The notes beneath the pieces were generated by a model. That model was not told where the DNA came from and did not search any database. It saw only the letters and a list, made by a program, of their open reading frames with translations. From Pieris napi (Eukaryota; Arthropoda; Insecta; Lepidoptera; Pieridae), in assembly GCF_905475465.1 (NCBI RefSeq), contig NC_062250.1:332501-396500 (forward strand): DNA of 64,000 nucleotides. Direction: 5' to 3'. Position 1 is the stretch's first letter; each line of letters opens with the position of its first letter. Made by a program: the position numbers and the translations under genes. Shown here piece by piece: positions 47,670-59,945 of the stretch.

Positions 47670-48641
47670 CTAAGAAATTTTTGATAAATCCCGCTCCGAA
47701 TTTATTGTAATGGCTGGGGACTCTTCGTTTCTGCGTAAAAAAATGCAACAGTTTCTGACCCAAACGAATTTGTAACCTTTGTTCGTAGCCATTGTTTTAA
47801 CCTCTTTTAGCAGATATTTGTTTTCAGGGGTCAGGTGCTCGTTTACAAAGAATTTCTTAGAATTACCAGCCAAACCAATATCAGACGTTTGAATTCCTCG
47901 CCTTTTTCGTAAACCGGACAAAATTTTATCTTTAATGTCGCGAGATCTGAGACGAACAACAATTGTTTTTGGCTTTCCTGGCGTTGATTGCTTCGGCTGT
48001 ACGCGATTGGCGAATTCAATATCGCCCGGTTGCAATTCCACGTCAGCATGTTTTGCAATTTTTTGTATTAGTGAGCGTGTCGACTCGTTGCTAGTTTGAG
48101 GTAAACCTACAACCTCAATATTATTCATTCGGTTCCACTGCTGCTGCTTAGAAATTTGCGATTTTAGTTCACTTACAATGGCATTGCTATTCGAGAGATC
48201 ATTCCTTAGTATATTTAATTCCTCCCTTAGAGATTTTGTTTCTTCAACGAATGGAATCATGAAGGACTTAATTTCTTCTCTCAATTCCATAATAAGAGAA
48301 GCTTTTAGAGTTTCGATCAGCTTATTCTGTATGTGACCCAGTTTAGCGTCGATTGCCTGGTTAATTCCCTCTGCAATTACCTTCTGCAAGTCATCCCTAG
48401 ACAAGTGCTTGTCGCTTTGTCCTGGATCCTTTTTATGACGCCTCGTGGAGGCTTGTGGATTTTCAGGCGATGCATCAGGGCAGCGCCGTCCTCTACGCAT
48501 GCAAGGAGGACATATCCAAGTGTCACTTGATTGTTCCACTGTAAGTCCTGTACAGTTACTGTGACAACCTCTAAAGCACTGTATACATTGAATCTGCGTG
48601 CTTATGTCTAGGTCCTTGGAGCATGCAATGCATTTGAGCAT
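47670..48641 (-). CDS. LINE ORF1 protein with PHD finger, coiled coil and FP-type C-terminal domain
   Basis: This 323-residue protein starts with a C4HC3 PHD-type zinc finger (C4, C7, C19, C22, H27, C30, C44, C47). A basic linker follows, then a predicted coiled coil (about 100-170, with leucine and isoleucine heptads). RMNNIEVVGLP (171-181) opens a region resembling the folded nucleic-acid-binding part of LINE ORF1 proteins. The end (about 263-315, FFVNEHLTPENKYLL then GYKFVWVRNCCIFLRR) resembles the FP25K-type C-terminal domain common in insect LINE ORF1. The expected role is binding LINE RNA in a ribonucleoprotein needed for retrotransposition. It lies 5' of ORF2 in the same element. It is not a host zinc-finger gene, although automated annotation often labels it so. 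Confidence 0.88.
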   Translation of the reverse strand: MLKCIACSKDLDISTQIQCIQCFRGCHSNCTGLTVEQSSDTWICPPCMRRGRRCPDASPENPQASTRRHKKDPGQSDKHLSRDDLQKVIAEGINQAIDAKLGHIQNKLIETLKASLIMELREEIKSFMIPFVEETKSLREELNILRNDLSNSNAIVSELKSQISKQQQWNRMNNIEVVGLPQTSNESTRSLIQKIAKHADVELQPGDIEFANRVQPKQSTPGKPKTIVVRLRSRDIKDKILSGLRKRRGIQTSDIGLAGNSKKFFVNEHLTPENKYLLKEVKTMATNKGYKFVWVRNCCIFLRRNEESPAITINSERDLSKIS

Positions 48642-49219
48642 TTTATCTATTCCTCAAATTTTCCCTTCCTTATTATATAGAAGAAAAAGGAAAATATAAA
48701 AATATAAAACAAAAATAAAACCTATATGTGTCGACACTCAGGATCGAACTGGCTTCAGTTAGATTTTACGTTAAGAACTTTTGTACGGAGCCACAACGTT
48801 CGTGACAAATGATCTGAATAAATCGTATAGTATGATAAATTTTAGTTGCGTGAATATCAATGACCTGTTTAAATAATATTTAATATTTGTATTTCTAGTC
48901 TCGCACTCACTTTGCCACTATTGACCTTGCACTAAATCACTTCATGTATCCACAATATCACTTATTGTAGGTAAATGATCTCACTGCATTCTTGGTGGTA
49001 TCATGCGTCGCGTATTGTTGACGTGGTCCTAGAAGATCTTATACGCACTTTTTCTGCTTCTTCTGGGGCTGACAATATTTGACAAGGTAGTTCTTCAATA
49101 ACACAGTTCGATTTTCACAGTTAATTTGGGATTTACCGCTTATATTTATTTTAAACATTAAATTTATGGATACGATTCGTCAACGTGTACGCTACCCTCA
49201 ACGCGATCAGATGAATGTG

Positions 49220-49296
49220 TATTAGATTGACAAATGATACAGAAATCTGAGGCCCAGACCTAAAAGGTTGTAGCACCACTGATTTATTTATTTTTT
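49220..49296 (+). mobile_element. SINE, 3' part of the copy split by the LINE
   Basis: TATTAGATTGACAAATGATA, then CAGAAATCTGAGG, then AAAAGGTTGTAGCACCACTG and TTTATTTATT match the tail of the SINE family. It begins with the duplicated TATTA found at the other LINE junction. Confidence 0.8.
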
Positions 49297-49317
49297 ACAT
49301 ATACAGCAGCTATATTA

Positions 49318-49400
49318 GTTCAGTGATCGAGAGAACTCTGAGATTGTATGTTTGAACCCCGCCTGTGCCAGCAAAGTATTTAGTATTGGAGAAAATATTT
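49318..49400 (+). mobile_element. tRNA-like SINE fragment, diverged or second family
   Basis: TTAGTTCAGTGATCGAGAG resembles an A box and TGTTTGAACCCCGCCTGTGC a B box at tRNA-like spacing. There is no cloverleaf closing stem, so it is not a functional tRNA gene. Confidence 0.4.
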
Positions 49401-49609
49401 TATTTAAAACCTGTCATCTGGACCACCTATTTATTAAATGGAAAAATCAGACATAAAGCAATGTATGCGGATGTTGACATTAAAAATTCAAAGGTTTTCT
49501 TTATCAGCAACCAATTGGTTGATTATGACAGAACAACTTGATAATTAAACGTTAAGTGTAATTGCATGTAAAGTTAAATGTATCGCAGCTATAAATCAAT
49601 CGTAGGCGA

Positions 49610-49760
49610 ATTGATGGTGATGCCCAATCAGGCGGAAACGATGCATCGGCTCCGGAATCGATGTCGAGACGGATCGCCGTAATGGTAAACAATAAGGCAG
49701 ATTGCAATCGAATTGGAATCGAATAGGTTTAATCGATTATTAGTATGGGCTGCAGTTGTA
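49610..49760. other. GC-elevated island with ATCGA-rich words
   Basis: CGGAAACGATGCATCGGCTC and GAATCGATGTCGAGACGGAT are followed by ATCGAATTGGAATCGAATAG. Similar words on the other strand occur near 1982-2070. No coding is evident. Confidence 0.3.
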
Positions 49761-50179
49761 ACTATAAAATTTGTGTATTCTCAATAAGGTTGCGGTTACT
49801 GGTTAAATCATTTGTTTTTAAAGCCTGCCAACGCTCGGCACACTGAGACATTGGTACAAGATAAACCAAATACAATATTGAATGTGATAAGCACTTATAG
49901 GCAAACATAACTTACACGAAGAGATAAAGAAACCTAAACCAAAAAATTTAATTATAAAAACTAAAGGAAAATCGATTTCACAGTGTCAGGGGAGCATCTA
50001 TGGATATCCTTCCTACAATTAAGCTTAAAAATATTTCTTGACAAACAATAGAAATTAAAACATTGTTAAATACTTACCTATTGTTTAGAAGTCCAGTTAT
50101 CCCAACATGAACATGGTAGACAGATTGGCGCATCTGTTTATAAGATTTCATTTGTACGTACCACCTAAAACAGTAATTG

Positions 50180-50228
50180 TTTACTGGAATCGAACCCAAA
50201 GCCATGGTGGCTGTACCATGCCGTAAAT
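50180..50228 (-). mobile_element. Possible SINE fragment with B box
   Basis: The minus strand contains GGGTTCGATTCCAGTAA, a perfect B-box core (GGTTCGATTCC). No clear A box or body is recognised. Confidence 0.3.
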
Positions 50229-52659
50229 CTCTAGAGTATGTATAGACCGGCCATATATATGTATGGTCGAAAAAGCAAAACAGGAAAAAGTGTCATAAAT
50301 ATTAAAACTATCGTTCGTCGATATTTCCAAGCGATTGACTCTTTCTAAACACTTGGCAAAGTAAATAAAACTAGCACTTACAAGTCACTATAGCTCAATT
50401 GTTTGTATCTTACCTTATATAATATGTGAAATATTGGAAATTAAAACTGGTTGAGAAATCTGTAATACTTTTTGAACGATAACTTTAATGACAATCCATA
50501 ATCTTAAATCTTTTTGTTATAAATTTTTTCTTTCACATTATTATATTTTCCACCCAGGCTTTGCTATATTTTATCGAGCAATGTTTTACAAGTCGTAATG
50601 TGATACGACTTACAGTAAGTTTTAATGTTAACTTACACGAAGTTTTCTGATCCAAAAATTACATACAAAACCTTATCCGAGAGAAAGTCATCCCAAATCT
50701 ATTGATCTATCAAAAATAAGCAGCCGTAAGTTAAATCATCCCGGAAAACGTCACAAATCGTATCCGTTTATATAAATATAATCAAAGATATCTTCTGCAA
50801 AATTTATTTTGGCTGAAGGGTGTGTGCCCTTACAGTTCACTGGGCATTGGGTTGGGAATACCCGATTCGTATATTTATCCCAAATATGCATTTATGCTTC
50901 GCTCGCCAAGCTATGCTTCGAGGTATCCTTTCTGACATTGAAATACGTTCTCAAAAACATTTACTTTTACTTTTTATGGGTGTATAACAATATCACAGAC
51001 AACTTAATTAACACATTCAACGAAAAAAGGCTTAACAAGAAAGATTTATGTAGATAAATAAACTCAATGTGATATTTAAACTATTTTATATTTTAACAGA
51101 GCTTATCACCAGATTTCTATGGTTGTAGATTACATTATAAATACACCATTTATTGTCTAGATAATCGTTTGAACACGCAACCATCAGCAAGCGTTTATTT
51201 ATTCGTACGCAAACGAAGTAGCCGTTGAAAGTATAATTTATGGTCAATCGTTAGAGGATTTAGTTCACATATCAAAAACTCCAATAAAGTAGTATATACG
51301 AAGATATTGTAGCAAACTGTAATATCGCACGCTGCCATTAATCTCCTCTGATCGGCCCCACTGCATAAATAACGCAATAATTGCTGTTTTCACTATAAAT
51401 CGTGACAAATGACTGAGCACTCGGCGACTCTTCACTCATACGTTTCGTTATTAATTTCTATGAAACCTGCCATGAGTTTTATTGAGAAATCATCGTAGAG
51501 TACCTACATTAATATTTTATAAAAAAGTAATTCGCGTTCATAAATAAATATTGATAAAAACTATTTCTATTTTGATTTATCACTTCTGCTAGTTTCTACC
51601 TACTTATTAAACAAAGCATTTGGTTAATAAATTCTTTATTTTGTTTCAGATTCCAGCAGTTTCCCCCTGGTAAGTCTTCTTATTGATAACATATATATAT
51701 GTAAGAATATTAGTTTTCTTGCATTCCTGTCCAGATGCAGAAGTCGAAGTAATCAGACTTGAATAATTATTTTTAAACTAACCTTCGTTTTTAAGCTAAC
51801 GCGTGCTTAATAAATAAAGATGCCTTTTCCGTCGACAGTCAAAATGTAAAATACTTTAAACCTCACACTATCTCTTTACCTCACGCGGGTTTTAAGCGAC
51901 TTCGGGTTACAATTTATATTCTGCACTCTTTAAAATATACAACTGTAACTTCTGTTCAAAAGTAAGATTTAATATTCGGAAATAGAGTCTACATTTAATT
52001 ATTAATGGTTTTGAATGAAACGTACAGCATTCAGCGTTTTACTAAAAATGAATCGAGACTGGGGATACGACAAATATTAAGTATTTCTTTTGTCTCTTTA
52101 CAGCTTTATGTAAATGTAATATGATTGAAACTGAAACATCATGGAACATTACGATCTAGCCTAACTTAAGACTAAGTACTTTCAGTCTTACTCAATTTAC
52201 TTAAAAGGATATTTAACATAAGAAACTGTCCAATAACACTACTAACAGTCTCTATTAAGGGGAATATGCTCTGTTCTAGGGTTCTATTTTTTCACTTACC
52301 ACTGTTTAACACTTAAGACTAACGTGTACTAACACTAATTGACAAATTCAAATGGTTTTGTCCTTTTCAATCTTCTCAGTAGGCTCGTGGTGTCAAGAAG
52401 TTAAAAAGCCTCGACATTTTCGTATTCAGATGACAGCATAAGGCTATTCTTTACAGTAGATAGATGAGTTGAAATATATGTATTTAATGTTTAAGACATG
52501 GTAAAGTGTCTGGTGGTGAGGAATACTTTGGTGTTGCAGTTGTTCCACTGATTTCCATTATCGATTCAATTATATTCCAAGAAAAAAATCCTGTGCCAAA
52601 TTTGTACAGCCTCCTTGGCTATTAGTTTTTAGATTTTTTTTTATTATCATGAATATTAC

Positions 52660-53200
52660 TTTTATTTAAAATTAAAAAAAAAAATTTCTATACTTTGTTA
52701 TTGATGGTTGTTTTTGTTAATTTTAGAAATTTTAGAAAAAAAATAAAAAAAAGTTGAATATTTGTTTATAACAACTTGGTAAGTTAATAAACAATAGAAT
52801 TGTTGATTAAAAAAAAAAATTTTCTGTTACTTTATAGAGGACTGTCAATTATGATTTTTAGAAAAAAAAAATTTCTTAACTAATTATTTAAACAATAGAA
52901 AATTAAAAAAAAAACGATTATAAACAATTAAAAATTGTTATTAAGGAAAATTTTTTTTTAAAATCATAACATTTTTAATGTAATAAAGTTGTGTTAAATT
53001 TTTTTGTAAAATATTGATTAAATCAATTTGTTTAAAAAAAATTTATCAACAAATGGCGGGAATGTTTTTTGCAAATCAATAAATATCTTGTATTATTAAA
53101 AAAACGATTATATGATGATTTAGAAAAAAAATTTTTTTTAACAACATTACATGGATTTTTAAGTTTTTGTTTAAGTAAAAAAATTGTTATAAACAAAGTA
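52660..53200. repeat. A-tract / T-tract array
   Basis: At least ten runs of 7-12 A or T recur at intervals of roughly 40-70 bp, several as An directly followed by Tn. Related words such as AAACGATTATA (52912, 53102) and AAACAATAGAA recur between them. It looks like a degenerate tandem repeat or a region of intrinsic DNA bending. No coding. Confidence 0.5.
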
Positions 53201-55984
53201 TAAATATTTTTTTAACTTTTATGGCACGATCTTGTTAAGTATGTATGTAAGAAAGGCTCTACGAAGCGAAATATTTGTACGACCATTATTTAAACATTTT
53301 TTTTCACTTACAATTAAGACGGTCGTTCGAGAAAATTTCGTTTGTTAACAATTATTTAACTTGTTGAAAAATTAACTTTAAGTAAAATTTTCAACGGGAA
53401 TAAATGAATTATAGTGTTCAGAACACACCATATTTTTTTCAAATTTAAAAAAAAATATTCAGTACCTTAAATAAATTAATTAATGTGCTTATTGGAAATT
53501 TCCTCCTCTTTCAGAATCTTTATTTGAAATTTCTTAAATTTTAATAGTTTATTAAATATTGGCAAAAAACTAAATGCCATTTTTTTTTCATCTTTAATTG
53601 TCTATAACTTTTGCATTTTTTTATGTGCTAATACACGCTTTTAGCACATTTTTCTAGACGTCATTCCGGATCCAATGAGCTATCGCACATAATTTTAAGA
53701 GCAGTATCTCTATTTTGTTCCATTTTCAACTTGTCGACTAGACTATTGTATGTCAAATTGAAGTTAACATTATTTATAGTTTATTTACAAAATCGGTGCA
53801 ATCGGCTACATACATTTTTAATATTCGTGACAGATTAAAACTATTTTACTAAACCCGTAGTTTGAAAGAATAAAAGGACGGACAACAATACCTACTTGAA
53901 AATAAGGTTCAAAAGCATAACGTAGCGAATCAACCGCATTGCGATGTTAAAGATCTTCAATGTTTGCCTCCAGTAAGGTGCACTGAAATTCATCTTAACA
54001 ATATTTCATAAATGAATTTAAACCTTAACCCCACCACATAAAGTACATTTTGACAATCGATACGATTTATAGCCAATATTTAAAGTCTGAATTTTGTGTG
54101 AAAATACAATTTTGTCGGTTTATAATATTTCGTAGCCAAGCGCCAGGTGGTTTTAATAGATGTGATAATTCAATTATCACAATTTGTATTTACGTTATTT
54201 TAGTTAAATTTTACACGGGTATTGTAATATCGTTGTAATTTATCGTTGGTTTCGACGAACTATGGAAAGGCTAAAGTGATAAGGGAAAAGAAGTCTTTAG
54301 ACTTCAGGTACAAATAAATATTAATTGTTTTCATAATATACAGCCATTATGCGTATTATGCGTATGATATGATTATGCGTTTAATTTTTGGGTAAAGGTG
54401 AAAAACTATGCCATAAATCCATCGCAAACCTAAGGGTTGAGAGACATATAACTATATTCTCTAACAATAAGGTGAAGTAAGTATTTATTTTAACTAGCCT
54501 TTATTTTTAGGACTGAGTGCATAAACCTGCTTCGTGTAATTAACAGACTGTATGTATAATTCTAGTGAATTTGCTTGCCCGAAAGTGCATTATTGCACAC
54601 AAATTGTTCTACGTACTACAGACAATCTGCGTAATAGTGTATTGGGATAAAGTAATAATAAATTAATTGAGGATATTATGCAGTAACACATCTGCATTGC
54701 GCGGCGCAGGTTAACCGCCCAATTCGTAGCAATACTTGCTCTGGTATTAGGATTCAAACTCCAAACCATTACGACAAATTTTGTTGAATATAAATTGAAT
54801 TAAAGTTTTTTTAATTCAAAATTACAGTGGTCTCACGTACATATAACCTAAACAGTGGTAAATGCCCTTACTTATACATTGTAAATTCATAGAAAATTCA
54901 CTTATTATTCAAATCTAGTAAAGAACAGCCTTCGACACTTAAGAGTGAAACACTAATCTCTGTGCAGTAGATACCACAGAGTGCAAATTGTGCCTCGTAA
55001 AAATTTTTACAGCCTCATAAAACGAGTTAATTCCAGTTTGCGGCACTTTGCCCCCGGCCCCGTCCCGGGGTAAGTGTTTTAAGTCTACTTTATGCCTAGC
55101 ACATTAACATGAGCACTCGTAAGCATACTTTGTGTGTTTGTGCTTCAATCTTATGATTGTATCTTTGAGTGACTGCTAAAATGCGAGTTCTCAATGAATG
55201 TTGTCAAAAACAGTTCATTAACGGTAAGTGAAAATTACGAGTAAAACAAATCAATAGAATATCGTTAGCCTGGCGTTTAAGCATGTTATTCTTAACCCTT
55301 ACATCATGTGCTCATGGGCCCCGATTGGCCAAAAACTTCTTTCAATGTGGGAACTAAACTTCTTTCACTGAAAATGTGATAAAACATGTGTCAGGTACAT
55401 ACTTGCTTTAGAAAAGACTTAAAACTAATTGAGAAATTGGTTGACAAGACACAGAAAGAGTTGTCGTATGGTTGTAAGTTGGCTGGATTATTATTATTTG
55501 ATAAATGTAAATAAGACCATTGAATATACAATTTTGGTTAATTTATTACAACAGCATTTCTTTGTGTTTTATATATACAGTACAAAATTGTAATGGGTAA
55601 CAAAATTTACAGCTAGAGTCCTTAATTATTACAAATAGTTTAATTTAATTCAAAAAACATTTTGTAAATATTAAATTTTCTCAAAAGAAGACGTCGTGAA
55701 GCGGCAATCTGCGCAGTAACTGGGTCGCTTAACGTATATATTTAGCGCTTAATGAGCGCGAAGCTTCAGGAAAATTAACGATATTCCACCATTCATTATC
55801 ATATAGGTCACGAACGTCATTCATTACAAAAATTGATTTTTATTGCAATATCTATTGCTCGTAATCATTGCAGAATTTAAAATGCTTCGGGGTTTCGTAG
55901 AGCACGTAGCGCTACCGATATTTAGTGCATAGATAATTACCGATTAGTATTTCCGATCCAATTCGACATAGGCTCGAAGAAAAT

Positions 55985-56090
55985 AGCGTACCTATTCTTA
56001 AAAAGCCGGTAACGCACTTGCTTATCACTTAACATCAGGTGAGCCTCCTACCCGTTCTCCTACATAAAAAAACGAACAGAATTAGAATAT
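55985..56090 (+). mobile_element. LINE 3' end relic
   Basis: AAAAAGCCGGTAACGCACTT, CACTTAACATCAGGTGAGCC and TCCTACCCGTTCTCCTACAT with an A-rich tail belong to the same 3' UTR family. Confidence 0.6.
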
Positions 56091-57374
56091 ACCTAAAATT
56101 TTAATGTATCATCTAAATTGTTTTTTCTTTAATTTAGGTGGTATAGAAGAATAAATGAAATAGAGAAATCTTAAACAGGTAATATTATGCTAAAGATAAA
56201 ATATTAAATCCTTCATATGGCCATATTATTTTCGGAATTATCTGATTTTATACAACCACAACAAACAAACATATTCTAAAACAATCGCGCGCTCTCGGTA
56301 GCGTTTATTAGCGCAAGTAATAAGAAAACTTGGGCGAATCTTTGTGAATTTGCATTTTATCAGGCAAAGAACACAACTTAGTCGAAGAATGGCTTTATAC
56401 AGGTATGAAGCATTCAAAAAGTTTTACGTAGATACATTTATGTTTGGTGTTAGTTTATATAACCCACAAAATCTTTTAGGATGACATAAAATTTATTACT
56501 GCGTAAAGACAAAGAAGAAAGTATGGTAATACATAGGATAAAAATTATATGATAACAATAAATCGATAACTTACAGAAACGTGGTGCATTCAGATTGATT
56601 ATCTATTTATTGAAAAACGCACAATCAGACATATAAAAATAGGCATGCAAATGTCATATAAATCATAATAATGATAAGAACAATCAAGTTATTTATAATT
56701 GTTGTGAAAACTTATGGATTAATTAATACTCTCCTACGCTATAAAGGCACCTTGTCTTTAACATTTAATACCCTTCCCCTAAAACTCATACTTAAAAAAC
56801 ATTAAAACTCAGTGCACAATAGTTAATACAATTTTACTCATAACACATGTTAGTAAAAAATGTAAGAATAATTCAAAATCCTTGCTTAAAAGTATTGCAT
56901 TACACCATCCTTTCACCTCCAACGTCTTATGATAACAATTTTCTCCCGGTTTTTATCTCAGGCTTTTTATTACGCGACAACTAGAGGCCGCGATTGGCCC
57001 GGACTTGGAATTATTTTATATTTTGCTACTATTACCAAGAAAATGAAATTTGTCGCTTGGATATTGCGCTTTGACAAATTGTATATGTGGCCTCTTGGGA
57101 ATATGTAGCTTTTTTTAGCATTCATTTTTAGTTTCGGGGTTTCATTTAGCTTCACACGGAGAAGGGGAAATACCCTAAGAACTGCAGGTAGCAATTTGTA
57201 TTCAAATATTTTAGTAAAAAACAATATATTTCACACAACGTCATCTATACGTGTCTAATTAAAATCTTAAAGTAAAGATAGATAGGTACAATCAGGGAGC
57301 TCAAATTTTTGTAAATGGTAAATTAAATAAATAATAACTAATTGAATCTAACGTATTTTTTTGATAATATTTTA

Positions 57375-57475
57375 TTTAATATACGCCAGAAGAGGCGCAG
57401 CAACCCAAAATGAGTCTGGGCCTCCGAGGTAAGCGAGCGCAACCACAACGACCTAGGCTGCTGCTTGCCAATCGG
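57375..57475. repeat. Possible interspersed repeat
   Basis: CCAGAAGAGGCGCAGCAACC and TGAGTCTGGGCCTCCGAGGT stand out as GC-rich against the AT-rich surroundings and look repeat-like. No second copy is in the window. Confidence 0.25.
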
Positions 57476-57689
57476 CCTTTTTAATATAACTTCTTTTAAA
57501 ATAGTTTTTAAAACATACATGCACTAAGTTATTGTACTTACGTATATATTTACTTTTTGGCTTATAATATACACCTACCTTAATGAGGTAGTTAAAGAAG
57601 AGATCGCTCATTTTGGTGTATTTACATCTTTGAATTTGTAGTAGCTCTTGGGCAGTGGAGTTCAAGTGCACAGGCTCTAATTAAAGAGA

Positions 57690-57833
57690 ATTAAAGAGAA
57701 GTGCTGGTAGATAGTATCGGTAACCCCAGAGTTGGTGCTTTCCTCGAGGAAATACTGCCAGCGTTAAAGGTACACTGCTACTGGGACCAAACTTTTTAAA
57801 ATTTGTTTTTATATTTCTATTTATAATTTTTTT
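57690..57833 (-). repeat. Unclassified interspersed repeat, copy 2
   Basis: On the minus strand AGTTTGGTCCCAGTAGCAGT, GTACCTTTAACGCTGGCAGT and CTCTGGGGTTACCGATACTA match copy 1. A short internal deletion is visible after TTTCCTCG. Confidence 0.65.
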
Positions 57834-59847
57834 ATTATTATTACTATTACGATTAAGAATATCATAAATACTGTAACGCAACAGAACTTACAATTGTTGT
57901 AGCAGTAAAATTAAGTTACCATAGGTTTAACCTACAAAATTAACAATTTAAAGCATGCAAAGCTGGAGAATTAATAGCTACTAGTACATTCCTTTATAAT
58001 GAGTGCGATAAAACAATCTTTGCATTAACGTGCAATGTATGTCTGAGGCTGTTTTATATGGCCCTCTCGAAATTAAACGCCTCCGAGGGTAAGCGTACAC
58101 TTAAGCGAAGATAATTTTGGCTTGAACATTTTTAGGGGATAAGGTTTTCATACTAAAATGAAATATTGTTGTAACTGGTACGGTAGTTTTAACTAGGTCA
58201 ATAGAGATTTCTAAAATCGAAAAACTGTGTCTGTTTGGTATATTAAGTATGTTGTCTGACTTGGATATGAAAATTTTATAATTGAAATAAAACATTAAAC
58301 GATTCATCTTTATAAGATATGATTGAATAAACTTTCGGTCGTAACGTTATATTCTTGAACGTAGGTGTATAAGTCTGGATTGTCTAAAGCAAAGTACTAT
58401 AAATCGGATGAAGCCGTAATATCGTGCTCTACGAGTTCCGTAATAGGCAATTTTCGACATCCAATCCAGACGCAATAGGTCTCCGACGATTTAAATATTC
58501 TCGAACATTTAAGAATTTCCCCTGGATGAACGAGTGATTTAGTGAATTTCAATTGTTTCTTAAATAAATCTTGTCTGGAGTAGAACTAAATATATAAAAT
58601 ATTATGTAACGAAAAGGTTACTGGACACATTGAAAAAAGTTTATTTACAATTTGTTTATACAGTTTTAAGGATTTAAATAATGTTGTAATTTTTAATTGC
58701 ATGGAATCATTTTTCTGTAAATTTGAGTTGCGAGCGCAAACAGTCGGACGGGGTATTGTTGCATTAATTTTCCTGTTCCGGCCCACTTTGTAAGATAGTG
58801 GAATAAAACTGGAAAAAATTCCAACGTAAATTAAAAAGTTCCGCATCTGTACGATTGGGGTAATATTTTATTTTCGTGTTATCGTATTTTTATTATTAGT
58901 TTTTCACGAAAAGTGTGGTATTCGTAGAGGAGTTAAGCGGAAAATTTCTTTCCTCGATTAATAGTATCATATATACATTAAATGTATTTAATAAGACTAT
59001 ATAGCTATCTCAGGCCAAACTTAAAATCACCGAAACACTTGCCACTTCACATAGTGGGACTTAATCGCGTTCAGTACGTGTATGAATTATTGATGCTAAT
59101 GAATTCCCAGGAATGTTAACATGTGTGAAGATACCCGACTATCCTTGAAATATTCATAAGACTGAAGCGGTGAAATTAAGTTATTTAAATGCACTGAATA
59201 TGAAACATTTCATGATTAAGGGTTGTCAAATTTATAATCAATCTATATAGATGTAAGTGACAGTAATGCCTTATCTTTAGTCTCATAAGTGTCAAAGTTT
59301 GATAGCTTTTGAAAATATATTTAAATTTGTTTTGTGAAAGAATCTCAATAATATGAATTAGGGCTGTTCATGTTCATATACCATTCTTTTTCTATTTTAT
59401 TTAATATTTCTTAATAAAAATACCTACAGAAAATACAAACACAAACAAAACATAAAGGCGTTTATTCTTGGTGCCTGAAGGGCTATACCACACTACAAAT
59501 TTAAATTCTTTATAAACTAATGAGTTAAAAGCAATACAATTATTTAAAAAAAAGATTTCGATATAATGTTTAAAATTTCGAGATAAGAATCTTGGTGTCT
59601 CACAAAGAAATTAAGATATTAATTAAATTAAAGTCACGCCTAACCTTACGCCTTGATAATTAATTACATCTAAAACCATCTTTTTAATTTCGCAGTCAGT
59701 GTCAAAATATTTTTATCGATATAATTAAAGAATCGTTTTTTACCGCTGTGTTATTTCGCATGATAAAACTTTACAACTCGAACATCTCGAGTATCTGGGA
59801 GAATGATTTGATCCATACCTTCAAAATTCAAAGCAGTGTTAGACTTA

Positions 59848-59945
59848 TGGTTAATAGTGCGACACTCCAACCCGAGCGTAGAGTGTTCTAACCACGGCTG
59901 TGCAACATATTTTCATATATTTTTCTTTCTCTATCCACAATTATT
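59848..59945 (+). mobile_element. Old SINE copy, 5' part
   Basis: AGCAGTGTTAGACTTATGGT, TGCGACACTCCAACCCGAG and CACGGCTGTGCAAC, then TTTTCTTTCTCT, align with the SINE head with many changes. The rest is not recognisable. Confidence 0.55.

Larger units (their letters stand above)
44379..49219 (-). mobile_element. Apparently full-length CR1/Jockey-superfamily LINE
   Basis: This 4.84-kb element has, in minus-strand order, a 5' UTR of about 580 bp, ORF1, a 193-bp spacer, ORF2, a 3' UTR of about 190 bp and a (TAAA)n tail at 44379-44399. It interrupts a tRNA-derived SINE: SINE sequence ends GCCTATTA at 44378 and resumes TATTAGATTG at 49220, so TATTA is a target-site duplication. Both reading frames are uninterrupted, which argues for recent insertion and possible activity. 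The short-motif tail instead of poly(A) fits CR1-like elements. Clade assignment below the superfamily would need a tree. Confidence 0.88.

Noticed and set aside
47458..47763. 101-codon minus-strand frame between LINE ORF1 and ORF2
   Set aside because: It overlaps the end of ORF1 and the start of ORF2 in another frame and lacks any domain.
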